Origin: Sphingomonas panni
GTDB taxonomy: Bacteria; Pseudomonadota; Alphaproteobacteria; Sphingomonadales; Sphingomonadaceae
Assembly (NCBI RefSeq): GCF_022664435.1
Contig: NZ_JAKREU010000007.1
Span: 62,001 to 126,000 of the forward strand
DNA: 64,000 bases
Direction: 5' to 3'
Shown: in pieces, positions 54,342-62,792 of the stretch
How positions within the stretch are numbered: position 1 is the stretch's first letter
Layout: every line of letters begins with the position of its first letter
Position numbers and translations under genes: made by a program
The notes under the pieces: model-generated
Seen by the model: the letters and a program-made list of their open reading frames with translations, nothing else
What the model was told of the DNA's origin: nothing
Databases searched by the model: none

Positions 54342-55148
54342 TCAGGATTGGAAACGGACGACGCGCGACGACAGGGTTTCGACCGGCTTGCCATTTGCAT
54401 CACGTGCCGGGGTGTAGCGCGCGCGACGCCCCAACGCTTCACACGGGATCGCGTCGAACGTCGCGTTCCCCGACGACCGCACGACGCGGCAATTGCGGAT
54501 GCGACCTTCTGTCGTGATGATCCAGGCGATGGTGACGACCGCGCTGGCTCCAAGTAATTGGCGTGGAAAGTCCGAATTCAGCAACCACATTGCCGGGTCG
54601 CGCTGTGCGCGGGCCGGAACAGCAGGCGTGGTATCGACCGCAGCAACGTCGAAGCCCCAGGATTTCATCAAATCGGTTTCGCACCGGCGCAGCACGTTCA
54701 GAGCGGCGGGCGACAGCCCGAGGTCCAGACGCAACGGCTTGCCGCCGGACAAGGTGAAGCCAATCGGCTCCGTTCCGGCAAAATCGGTGACCGTATCACG
54801 CGGCAGGTCGAAGGTGACGGCCATGTTCGGCGCTTTCGGCATGGGTGCGCGCTGTCCATGGCCGTCGAATACGCCGGTCCCGGCACGGCCGTCGACATGG
54901 ACCACTACGCGTGGACCATAACCAATTTGCTTCCGGCTACCCAGCAGCAACGTCTGGACCCGATCGTTGAACGGTGTCGGACGGAAGGCAATGCTCACCG
55001 TGTCAGCGGCAGTCCCATAGTCGCGGCTGAGCACGCACATGTCTTCCGCATAGTTGACGCTCCATGCCGCCTTGGGTTTGAGCGGCGGCGCGTCCGCCCC
55101 ACCCACTTGGCCCACCAGTACCGCCGCCAGCATGATCGTCCGCACCAT
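54342..55148 (-). CDS. TonB C-terminal-domain protein
   Basis: 268 residues, ATG at 55148 with a signal-like start (VRTIMLAAVLVGQVGGADAP). The last 85 residues fit a TonB-type domain: VTIAWIITTEGRIRNCRVVR, SSGNATFDAIPCEALGRRAR and YTPARDANGKPVETLSSRVV. It lacks the usual proline-rich membrane-anchored spacer, so it resembles the exported TonB-like proteins of sphingomonads rather than an energy transducer. Confidence 0.8.
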   Translation of the reverse strand: MVRTIMLAAVLVGQVGGADAPPLKPKAAWSVNYAEDMCVLSRDYGTAADTVSIAFRPTPFNDRVQTLLLGSRKQIGYGPRVVVHVDGRAGTGVFDGHGQRAPMPKAPNMAVTFDLPRDTVTDFAGTEPIGFTLSGGKPLRLDLGLSPAALNVLRRCETDLMKSWGFDVAAVDTTPAVPARAQRDPAMWLLNSDFPRQLLGASAVVTIAWIITTEGRIRNCRVVRSSGNATFDAIPCEALGRRARYTPARDANGKPVETLSSRVVRFQS

Positions 55149-55266
55149 ATCGCACCCCGTTGCCCTTCCGCCGAAGCTGCCACCGGGATCGCGACGCTGC
55201 AACCGCCGGAACCCTTGATCGCGCAAGCTGTTGGCATAGCGCAACGATTTCGAAGGCTTCCTCCCC

Positions 55267-56073
55267 ATGTCGACGCGTACCGGCGCTACCCTGCTCGCCC
55301 GTCTGGGATTCGCCGCGCGCGGCATCGTGTATTGCATCGTCGGCTGGTTCGCGATCGATGCGGCGCTGCGCGGTGGCAGGGCCGGCGACAATCAGGGGGC
55401 GATCGCCAGCCTGGCGGACGAGCCGTTCGGTGAATGGCTGCTGGCGGCGATGGCCGTGGGGCTGGCCGGCTATGCGCTGTGGCGGCTGACCGAGGCGCTG
55501 TTCGATCCCGAGGCGCAGGCGAACGATGCCAAGGGCGCGTTCCGCCGTGCGGGGCACGCGGTCAGCGGCATCGCCCATGTCGTGCTGGCGTGGACTGCGG
55601 CGCGACTTGCCATCCACAGTGCGCGGGCGACCGGCCGGGTCGGCGGCGAGGACAGCGCCCATGACTGGACCGCATGGATGCTCGACCAGCCGGGCGGGCG
55701 GTTGCTGGTGGCGCTGGTCGCCATCGCCCTGCTTGCCGCCGCCGCACAGCAGGCGAAGAAGGCATGGACCGGCGAGTTCGCCCGCACCCTATCAGGAGGC
55801 ACGCCGGTGCCGGACTATGTCTGCACCATGGGGCGCGTCGGCTATGGTGCGCGGGCGGCGGTGTTCGCGGCGATCGCGATCCTGTTCGTCGGCGCGGCAT
55901 GGGCAGCGGATGCTGAAGAAGCCGGCGGGATGGCGAGCGGCATGGCATTGTTGCAGCGACAGGCGGGCGGACAGTTGCTGCTGACCGCCATCGGAATCGG
56001 CTTCGTCGCGTTCGGCGCGTTCAGCTTCGTCGAGGCCCGCTGGCGGCGATTGCAGGTCCGGCTGCCGTCATGA
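55267..56073 (+). CDS. DUF1206 membrane protein
   Basis: 268 residues with six membrane spans in three similar hairpins, each starting with an Arg-x-G-x-x-A-R-G type motif (LARLGFAARGIVYCIVGWFA, FRRAGHAVSGIAHVVLAWTA, MGRVGYGARAAVFAAIAILF), the DUF1206 triple repeat. Role unknown. The stop overlaps the next gene (ATGA). Confidence 0.9.
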   Translation: MSTRTGATLLARLGFAARGIVYCIVGWFAIDAALRGGRAGDNQGAIASLADEPFGEWLLAAMAVGLAGYALWRLTEALFDPEAQANDAKGAFRRAGHAVSGIAHVVLAWTAARLAIHSARATGRVGGEDSAHDWTAWMLDQPGGRLLVALVAIALLAAAAQQAKKAWTGEFARTLSGGTPVPDYVCTMGRVGYGARAAVFAAIAILFVGAAWAADAEEAGGMASGMALLQRQAGGQLLLTAIGIGFVAFGAFSFVEARWRRLQVRLPS

Positions 56074-56441
56074 TCGGCCGAAGCGATCTGGAGGCGCGCT
56101 GGCTCGATCTGACGCGACGCGCCCTGCCCGGTGTCGCGCGGGAACGCGGCTGGCCGGTGACGGCCGACCATTGTTTCCAGCGTATCCTGCTCGACCACGC
56201 CTTTGGCGGGACATGGTACGATCATGTTGCCGGCCGACCGGCCTATGCCCATGCCGATGCGGACGCACTCGAACGCGCGGTGGCACTGGGCGAGGCAGCA
56301 TTGGCCGGAGAGGCCGATCTGGTCGCGCTCAACCGGCAATCGCTGGCGTGGCGCGGCAAGTCCCCCTCGAAACCGCGAGGCCCCGCCCCCATCTCTCGCC
56401 CTAGCCAATCCAAAAGAACGAAGATAGAACGGACCGCATGA
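56070..56441 (+). CDS. hypothetical protein between DUF1206 and uvrA
   Basis: 123 residues. Regular helical content ([60 protein letters not shown]) and a basic disordered tail. Both ends overlap neighbours by 4 nt (ATGA), so DUF1206-this gene-uvrA looks like one transcript. Annotated in relatives only as hypothetical, as far as I can tell. Confidence 0.7.
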   Translation: MIGRSDLEARWLDLTRRALPGVARERGWPVTADHCFQRILLDHAFGGTWYDHVAGRPAYAHADADALERAVALGEAALAGEADLVALNRQSLAWRGKSPSKPRGPAPISRPSQSKRTKIERTA

Positions 56442-59398
56442 GCCTGACCCATATCTCCGTCCGCGGTGCGCGGGAACATAACCTCAAGGGTGTCGACATC
56501 GACATCCCGCGCGACACGCTGACGGTCATCACTGGCCTGTCGGGTTCGGGCAAGTCCTCCCTAGCCTTCGACACCATCTATGCCGAGGGGCAGCGCCGCT
56601 ACGTCGAATCGCTGTCGGCCTATGCACGCCAGTTCCTCGAGCTGATGCAGAAGCCCAATGTCGAGCATATCGAGGGGCTGTCGCCGGCGATTTCGATCGA
56701 ACAGAAGACGACCAGCCGCAATCCCCGCTCGACGGTCGCGACGGTCACCGAAATCTACGATTACATGCGCCTGCTTTGGGCGCGGGTCGGCGTGCCCTTC
56801 TCGCCCGCCACCGGCCTGCCGATCAGTGCGCAGACGGTCAGCCAGATGGTCGACCGCGTGCTGGCCCTGCCCGAGGGGACGCGGCTGCTGCTGCTCGCCC
56901 CGGTGGTGCGCGGGCGCAAGGGCGAATATCGCAAGGAATTGGCCGAATGGCAGAAGGCCGGGTTCCAGCGCGTGCGGGTCAATGGCGAAGTCCATCTGAT
57001 CGAGGATGCGCCCGCCCTCGACAAGAAGTTCAAGCATGACATTGAGATCGTCGTCGACCGGCTGGTGGTGAACGCCGATGCTGCCACGCGCCTTGCCGAG
57101 AGTTTCGAAACGGCGCTGAAGCTTGCCGACGGCCTCGCCTATGTCGATCTGGTCGATACCACCGTCGCGCAGGCGCAGTCGGGCAATCCGCCGCTGGACA
57201 GCGAACAGGGCGACCGCGTGACCGAGGCTGCGCCGCAGACGGGCAAGCTGAAGGGTGCCGGTATCCCCGACAACCGCATCGTCTTTTCGGAGAAATTTGC
57301 CTGTCCGGTCAGCGGCTTCACGATCAGCGAGATCGAACCGCGCCTGTTCAGCTTCAACGCACCGCAGGGCGCATGTCCGGCGTGCGACGGTCTGGGCGAA
57401 CGGCTGGAGTTTGACGAGGACCTGATCGTCCCGAACCACGAACTGTCGATCAAGAAGGGCGCGGTGGTGCCGTGGGCGAAGTCCAACCCGCCCTCCCCCT
57501 ATTATATGCAGGTGCTGGGATCGCTGGCGAAGGCGTACGGCTTCTCACTCGACGCGGCGTGGAAGGATCTGCCCGACGAAGCGCAACGTGTGATCCTGCA
57601 CGGCACCGCCGGCAAGCCGGTGACGCTGACCTTCGTCGACGGCAAGAAGTCGTACGACGTCAAGAAGCCGTTCGAAGGCGTGCTGGGCAATCTCAACCGG
57701 CGGATGCTGTCGACCGAAAGCGCGTGGATGCGCGAGGAACTGTCGAAATATCAGGCGTCGCAGCCGTGCGAAACCTGTCACGGCGCGCGGTTGAAGCCCG
57801 AAGCGCTGGCGGTGAAGGTCGCGATGCAGGACATCGCCCATGCCACGCGGCTGTCGGTGGTCGATGCGTTGGCCTTTTTCCAGTCGCTGCCCGACCATTT
57901 CAACGACCAGCAAAAGGCGATCGCCCAGTCGATCCTGAAGGAGATCGTCGAGCGATTGGGCTTCCTCAACAATGTCGGGTTGGATTACCTGAATCTCGAC
58001 CGGACCAGCGGCACGCTGTCTGGTGGCGAGAGTCAGCGTATCCGCCTAGCCTCACAGATCGGCAGCGGGCTGTCGGGCGTGCTGTACGTGCTGGACGAGC
58101 CGTCGATCGGGCTGCACCAGCGCGACAACGACATGCTGCTGGCGACGCTGCGCCGCCTGCGCGACCTCGGCAATACGGTGCTTGTGGTCGAGCATGACGA
58201 GGACGCGATCCGCACCGCCGATTACGTCATCGATATGGGTCCGGGCGCGGGCGTCCATGGCGGCGAGATCGTCGCCAAGGGGACGCTGAAGCAGATACTG
58301 AAGTCGAAGGGATCGGTGACCGCCGATTACCTCAACGGCACGCGGTCGGTGCCGCTGCCGGACAAGCGGCGCAAGGGCAATGGCAAGAAGCTGACGGTGC
58401 ACAACGCCACCGCCAACAACCTGACCGGCGTGACCGCCAGCATTCCGCTCGGCACCTTCACCTGCATCACCGGCGTATCGGGATCGGGCAAGTCGAGCTT
58501 CACCATCGACACGCTCTATGCCGCCGCCGCCCGTACGCTGAACGGCGCGCGGATCGTACAGGGCAAGCATGAAAAGATTACCGGACTCCAGCATCTCGAC
58601 AAGGTGATCGACATCGACCAGTCGCCGATCGGCCGCACCCCGCGGTCGAACCCGGCGACCTATACCGGTGCCTTCACCCAGATTCGCGACTGGTTCGCCG
58701 GGCTGCCCGAGGCGCAGGCACGCGGCTACAAGCCCGGCCGCTTCAGCTTCAACGTCAAGGGCGGCCGGTGCGAGGCGTGTCAGGGCGATGGTGTGCTGAA
58801 GATCGAGATGCACTTCCTGCCGGACGTCTATGTCGAGTGCGACGTGTGCCATGGCGCGCGCTACAATCGCGAGACGCTGGAGGTGAAGTTCAAGGGGATG
58901 AGCATCGCCGACGTGCTCGACATGACGGTCGAGGACGCAGTCGAGTTCTTCAAGGCGGTGCCGCCGATCCGCGACAAGATGGCGATGCTGGCCGAAGTCG
59001 GCCTTGGGTACGTCAAGGTCGGGCAACAGGCGACCACCCTGTCGGGCGGTGAGGCGCAGCGGGTGAAGCTGGCCAAGGAACTGGCGCGACGGGCGACCGG
59101 CAACACGCTCTACATTCTCGACGAACCGACGACGGGGCTGCATTTCGAGGATGTGCGGAAACTGCTGGAGGTGCTCCACCAGTTGGTCGAACAGGGCAAT
59201 ACCGTGGTGGTGATCGAGCACAACCTAGACGTCATCAAGACCGCCGACTGGATTTTGGACATGGGGCCGGAAGGCGGCGTCAAGGGCGGCAAGCTGGTCG
59301 CGGAGGGCACGCCGGAAACCGTCGCTTCGGTCGAGGGTAGCTTTACCGGACGGTATTTGAAGCCGTTGCTGACCCCGAGGGCACAGGCGGCGGAGTGA
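56438..59398 (+). CDS. uvrA: excinuclease ABC subunit A
   Basis: Damage-recognition ATPase of nucleotide excision repair. 986 residues: first Walker [21 protein letters not shown], zinc fingers ([16 protein letters not shown]), first ABC signature [20 protein letters not shown], second Walker [34 protein letters not shown] zinc module, second signature [17 protein letters not shown]. Coupled to the upstream small gene and, by GTGA, to the next. Confidence 0.98.
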   Translation: MSLTHISVRGAREHNLKGVDIDIPRDTLTVITGLSGSGKSSLAFDTIYAEGQRRYVESLSAYARQFLELMQKPNVEHIEGLSPAISIEQKTTSRNPRSTVATVTEIYDYMRLLWARVGVPFSPATGLPISAQTVSQMVDRVLALPEGTRLLLLAPVVRGRKGEYRKELAEWQKAGFQRVRVNGEVHLIEDAPALDKKFKHDIEIVVDRLVVNADAATRLAESFETALKLADGLAYVDLVDTTVAQAQSGNPPLDSEQGDRVTEAAPQTGKLKGAGIPDNRIVFSEKFACPVSGFTISEIEPRLFSFNAPQGACPACDGLGERLEFDEDLIVPNHELSIKKGAVVPWAKSNPPSPYYMQVLGSLAKAYGFSLDAAWKDLPDEAQRVILHGTAGKPVTLTFVDGKKSYDVKKPFEGVLGNLNRRMLSTESAWMREELSKYQASQPCETCHGARLKPEALAVKVAMQDIAHATRLSVVDALAFFQSLPDHFNDQQKAIAQSILKEIVERLGFLNNVGLDYLNLDRTSGTLSGGESQRIRLASQIGSGLSGVLYVLDEPSIGLHQRDNDMLLATLRRLRDLGNTVLVVEHDEDAIRTADYVIDMGPGAGVHGGEIVAKGTLKQILKSKGSVTADYLNGTRSVPLPDKRRKGNGKKLTVHNATANNLTGVTASIPLGTFTCITGVSGSGKSSFTIDTLYAAAARTLNGARIVQGKHEKITGLQHLDKVIDIDQSPIGRTPRSNPATYTGAFTQIRDWFAGLPEAQARGYKPGRFSFNVKGGRCEACQGDGVLKIEMHFLPDVYVECDVCHGARYNRETLEVKFKGMSIADVLDMTVEDAVEFFKAVPPIRDKMAMLAEVGLGYVKVGQQATTLSGGEAQRVKLAKELARRATGNTLYILDEPTTGLHFEDVRKLLEVLHQLVEQGNTVVVIEHNLDVIKTADWILDMGPEGGVKGGKLVAEGTPETVASVEGSFTGRYLKPLLTPRAQAAE

Positions 59399-59943
59399 GC
59401 GTCTGGCGCTCATCGTTCGAAGCTGCGCTGCGGATGTTCGCGGCGGTGAGCGAGGCGTTGCGTGCCACCGGACAACCCCGCCCGATCCTGGTCGGCGGGG
59501 CCGCAGTCGAATATTGGTCGGGTAGCGCGGTTTCGACTGGCGATTTCGATCTATGTTCGCCCGTCCAAGCCGAATTGGAAGCGGTCCTGCGCGAGCATGG
59601 TTTCATCCGCCCGAACGGCCCGGGGCTTGCGACGCGCGGCTGGATTCATCCCGAATTGGCGCTCGGTTTCGAGGTGGTAGGCAGTACACCGCTCGACGGC
59701 TTGGTGCCGCGCGAGCGCATCCTGTTGATCGATGACTTCGCGCCCGGTTCGTCCTTCGCCATCCTGGGAGTCGAGGACCTGATCGCCGACCGGATGGGAC
59801 AATATGCTTCTGGCACCGCTCCCGACCGGATCGATCAGGCGCGGCTATTATACCGGCTTCATTCTCCGCTCGATCATGTTTATCTTGAACGTCGGATACG
59901 TGAGGAAAGTGCGGGCGATCATGGCGTCGACGATCTCGACTGA
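59395..59943 (+). CDS. nucleotidyltransferase-fold protein
   Basis: 182 residues from a GTG overlapping the uvrA stop. The N-terminal GG...DxD pattern ([24 protein letters not shown]50 and D52) fits the minimal nucleotidyltransferase fold used by AbiEii-type toxins and related proteins. C-terminal [20 protein letters not shown] is like the DxxxxR motif region of the same group. Followed by a small overlapping gene. A role in a toxin-antitoxin or housekeeping pathway is undecided. Confidence 0.7.
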   Translation: MSVWRSSFEAALRMFAAVSEALRATGQPRPILVGGAAVEYWSGSAVSTGDFDLCSPVQAELEAVLREHGFIRPNGPGLATRGWIHPELALGFEVVGSTPLDGLVPRERILLIDDFAPGSSFAILGVEDLIADRMGQYASGTAPDRIDQARLLYRLHSPLDHVYLERRIREESAGDHGVDDLD

Positions 59944-60115
59944 AGTGGAGGAGTGGCCCGGCCTGCGGCTACGGCATGGTGAGGTCGCGGCGCGGCTGGT
60001 CGAACGCCGCGCGGCATTGGGCAACCCCGAACTGCCGCGCAATGGTGGCACCAATCGGACCGACAGCAAGCGCGCGCTGCTGGCCGCAATCGACGACGCC
60101 GGCGGCCGCTGGTAG
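59921..60115 (+). CDS. small protein overlapping the nucleotidyltransferase gene
   Basis: 64 residues from the ATG at 59921: WPGLRLRHGEVAARLVERRA, NPELPRNGGTNRTDSKRALL and AAIDDAGGRW. Starts 23 nt before the end of the nucleotidyltransferase-fold gene, so likely co-translated with it. No family recognised; size and overlap are like the small partner of a two-gene module. Confidence 0.6.
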   Translation: MASTISTEVEEWPGLRLRHGEVAARLVERRAALGNPELPRNGGTNRTDSKRALLAAIDDAGGRW

Positions 60116-60214
60116 TTTCGCCTACGAAACCATTGTTTTCCGTATAAATTCGGAACATCCGCCCGCCCGCGGCATTCCCGTTTGATCGAACTATCAAGCG
60201 AAGGACAAGTCGAC

Positions 60215-60625
60215 ATGCGCGCGCTCACCCTCGGCCTCGTCGCCGCCGCTACCCTGGTTTCCGGATGCACCGACTACGGCATGGGCGGCCCGCGCTATGC
60301 CGATGCGGGCTATAGCCGCTACGACTACGACCGGCCCGATCCGGCCTATAACGGCTATGACGCGGCGCGCTATTATCGTGACGACCGCCGCTATCGCGAG
60401 CGCCGCCTGTCACAGAACGACCGCGTCTATGTCGGCAATGACGGTCGCTATTATTGCCGCCGCAACGACGGCACCACTGGCCTGATCGTCGGCGGTATCG
60501 CGGGCGGCGTGCTGGGCACGGCGCTGCGCCCAGGCGGTTCGGGACTGCTCGGCGCGCTGCTCGGCGGTGCAGCAGGTGCTGCCGGCGGCCAGGCCATCGA
60601 CCGCAACAATGTCCGTTGCCGCTGA
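60215..60625 (+). CDS. glycine-zipper lipoprotein
   Basis: 136 residues; lipobox VSGC with Cys18, a Tyr/Asp/Arg-rich middle (ADAGYSRYDYDRPDPAYNGY), YCRRNDGTTGLIVGGIAGGV and GSGLLGALLGGAAGAAGGQA, a glycine zipper of the 2TM type found in outer-membrane-associated proteins. The ATG at 60215 has a GAAGGA site. Confidence 0.85.
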   Translation: MRALTLGLVAAATLVSGCTDYGMGGPRYADAGYSRYDYDRPDPAYNGYDAARYYRDDRRYRERRLSQNDRVYVGNDGRYYCRRNDGTTGLIVGGIAGGVLGTALRPGGSGLLGALLGGAAGAAGGQAIDRNNVRCR

Positions 60626-60652
60626 GACAGGCATTACCGAATAACGGCGTAG

Positions 60653-60684
60653 ATCGGCCTGCCCCTTGAACGGGGCGGGCCGAT
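60653..60684 (+). terminator. hairpin after the glycine-zipper gene
   Basis: ATCGGCC.GCCCC pairs with GGGGC.GGCCGAT; no clear T-run follows, so it may be a weak or Rho-assisted terminator. Confidence 0.45.
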
Positions 60685-60813
60685 ACCCATATCGGCGATG
60701 CTACAGTCGCAAATCGATGGTGTCCTGCTTTGCGGCAAGTTCCTTCTTTCCCTGCTGCCTAAGGCACGGGGGTCGGGCGTTTCCGGCGCCCGCAACCCAC
60801 GGAAGGAACCGTC

Positions 60814-61026
60814 ATGGCCACACTCGGCACCGTAAAATTCTTCAACATCGACAAGGGCTATGGCTTCATCGCCCCGGATAACGGCGGCACCGACGCCTTC
60901 GTCCATATTTCGGCCGTCGAGCGCGCGGGTATGGTCACGCTGAACCAGAACCAGCGCGTGGGCTACGAACTGGAAGAAGACCGGCGTGGTCGGGTCAGCG
61001 CGGTCAACCTGACCGCCGCCGACTGA
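60814..61026 (+). CDS. cold-shock protein (CspA family)
   Basis: 70 residues with RNP1 KGYGFIAP and RNP2 DAFVHISAVE, a single CSD that binds single-stranded nucleic acid. A long 5' leader (60686-60813) without a gene is usual for such genes and may fold. GGAAGGAA ribosome site. Confidence 0.96.
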   Translation: MATLGTVKFFNIDKGYGFIAPDNGGTDAFVHISAVERAGMVTLNQNQRVGYELEEDRRGRVSAVNLTAAD

Positions 61027-61085
61027 TTTTGACGGGGCGGGCGGAGCGATCTCCACCCGCCCCTTTTGTTTGCAGGAGGATATTC

Positions 61086-61289
61086 TTGGCCGACACCGCC
61101 GAAGCCTATCGCGCCCGCGCCGCCGTGGAGCGTGCCAATGCCGAAGCCGCGACGCTGGACAATGTCCGCGACCGCTGCCGCCGCGCCGAACAGGCGTGGA
61201 CCGAAATGGCCGACCGGGCCGAGCGTACGACCGAACAGCGGCTGATCCGCGAAGCCGCGACCGTTCGCCGGAGCGAAGCCGTCGGTTGA
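61086..61289 (+). CDS. small helical hypothetical protein, TTG start
   Basis: 67 residues, all helix with many Arg, Ala and Glu: ADTAEAYRARAAVERANAEA, TLDNVRDRCRRAEQAWTEMA and DRAERTTEQRLIREAATVRR. A GGAGGA site ends 5 nt before a TTG that gives the natural start; the longer open frame upstream has the wrong composition. Between the cold-shock gene and a membrane-anchored protein gene. Function unknown. Confidence 0.65.
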   Translation: MADTAEAYRARAAVERANAEAATLDNVRDRCRRAEQAWTEMADRAERTTEQRLIREAATVRRSEAVG

Positions 61290-61338
61290 ACCTGTCTGCG
61301 CGCCGGTCGTTGGACCGGTGACAGCAAAAGGATCGATC

Positions 61339-61665
61339 ATGGCCAAGCATAAGAAACACAAGCCGAAATCGCGCACCGCCGGGGTGTCCGCCCTGCGCAC
61401 GGTCGCATTGGCCGCGTCCGGCATCGCCATCGGTCTGTTCGGCGTGCTGCTGGCACGGCGCAAGCCGAGCGAAGGCCATGCCGCGCCCGATCTGGCGCTG
61501 CACAAGGAACGCCCCGGCCCGACCGACCGCGCGCCCGAAGCCTTCCGCCCCGACCCGACCGCCCCCGTGTCTGCCGCCGATCGGGAGGCCCTGCGCCCCG
61601 CCACCGGCCCGGTGCCCTCGATGGTCGCACCGCGCGGCAGCATGGCGTCGCAGACCGGCGCTTGA
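61339..61665 (+). CDS. small membrane-anchored hypothetical protein
   Basis: 108 residues: basic start (MAKHKKHKPKSRTAGVSAL), one span (TVALAASGIAIGLFGVLLAR), then a Pro/Ala/Arg-rich extracytoplasmic or cytoplasmic tail without predicted structure. A clear terminator follows. Function unknown. Confidence 0.65.
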   Translation: MAKHKKHKPKSRTAGVSALRTVALAASGIAIGLFGVLLARRKPSEGHAAPDLALHKERPGPTDRAPEAFRPDPTAPVSAADREALRPATGPVPSMVAPRGSMASQTGA

Positions 61666-61674
61666 GATCCAAGT

Positions 61675-61711
61675 CCACCGACAGGGCATCGACCCGATGC
61701 CCTGTCGGTGG
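61675..61711 (+). terminator. terminator after the small membrane-anchored protein
   Basis: CCACCGACAGGGCATCG pairs perfectly with CGATGCCCTGTCGGTGG around a 3-nt loop, followed by CGTTTCC. Confidence 0.75.
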
Positions 61712-61741
61712 CGTTTCCGATATCCGCCGACGTGGTCGCTA

Positions 61742-62792
61742 GAGCGGTTTTCGATCAGTCTGCATCATATCCGCAGGCTGCAAAGTAGTTGGCGCATTCC
61801 TGTGGTGAGTAGAGGTGGAGGATGCGCCCGATAGCGTTCCATAGGCCATGGATGGTCCGTTCTGCGGCTTTGCGCAGGTTCGCCTTCAGCCTGGAGAATG
61901 CCTGCTCGATTGGGTTGAAGTCCGGGCTGTACGGCGGGAGGAACAGGAGCGTTGCGCCGACACTCTCGATGGCGGTGCGCACGGCGGGCGTCTTGTGGCT
62001 CGACAGGTTGTCCATGATGACGACGTCGCCGCAGTCCAGTTCGGGTACGAGGACACGCGTTACATAGGTGAGGAACGCATCGGCGTTCATCGGCCCGTCG
62101 AGCACCCAGGGTGCAACCATGCCGGTGCGGCGCAGACCGGCCGTGAAGGTGGTGGTCTTCCAGTGGCCAAAGGGAATGCCGGCACGCAATCGCTGGCCAC
62201 GTCGACATCGTCCATGACGGCGGGCCATGTTGGTGGACGCCCATGTCTCGTCGATGAAGACCAGTCTGTCGGGATCGAGGTCGAGCTAGCCCTCAAACCA
62301 TTCCTCGCGGCGCTTCAGGACGTCGGGGCGGTCCTGCTCGCTCGCGTGGCCGGTCTTTTTTTGCGCGCAATCCCATGCCAGGCAAAGAAGCGCCATAGCG
62401 TGGCAATGCTCGTGGTCACGCCGCGCGCAGCCAGCATCTCCCGCAATTCCGCCAGGGTCTGATCAGGCTGCTGCTCGATCGCATCGAGGATAAAGGCTGC
62501 ATGGTCCTCGATCTTCGCCGTACGGCGGTCGCCGCCTCGGACCTTGCCTGCTGGCGTGCCGTGAACAAGCACCAGTTGCCGCCAGCGGATCGCGCTTGCT
62601 GCGCTGACGCCGAACCGGTCGGCCGCCTGTCGGCATGATAGTCCACCTTCAACAGCCGCAACGACGCGGTCCCGCAGATCACGTGATAAAGCTCGACCCA
62701 GTCGCGCCAGCCTCCTTTGCCAGCACGGATCGTGAATCAGAAAACGGCCGCCATGTGAATCCCCGATGATTCAATTCGACTGAAAACCGCTC
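61742..62792 (-). mobile_element. IS630-family insertion sequence, decayed
   Basis: About 1,051 bp bounded by inverted ends GAGCGGTTTTC (left, 61742) and GAAAACCGCTC (right, ending 62792), with flanking TA on each side (61740-61741 and 62793-62794), the IS630 target. It carries one transposase gene in the minus direction with a natural slippage site and one nonsense codon. It was inserted into the stop codon of the TonB-dependent receptor gene. Confidence 0.88.
61755..62701 (-). pseudogene. IS630 transposase, frame-slip site plus nonsense codon
   Basis: The start region reads LGRALSRDLRDRVVAAVEGG from a CTG preceded by AAAGGAGG, so the original ATG is probably lost. It continues through the HTH (SCRQAADRFGVSAASAIRWR) and LVHGTPAGKVRGGDRRTAKI. 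At an A7 run (minus strand, 62355 region) translation must slip by one base to enter the second frame, as IS630 elements often do. After EWFEG a TAG stop (plus 62286-62288, from a likely CAG) interrupts, then LDLDPDRLVFIDETWASTNM with the first catalytic Asp, LDCGDVVIMDNLSSHK and FLPPYSPDFNPIEQAFSRLK complete the DDE set. Inactive as it stands. Confidence 0.85.
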
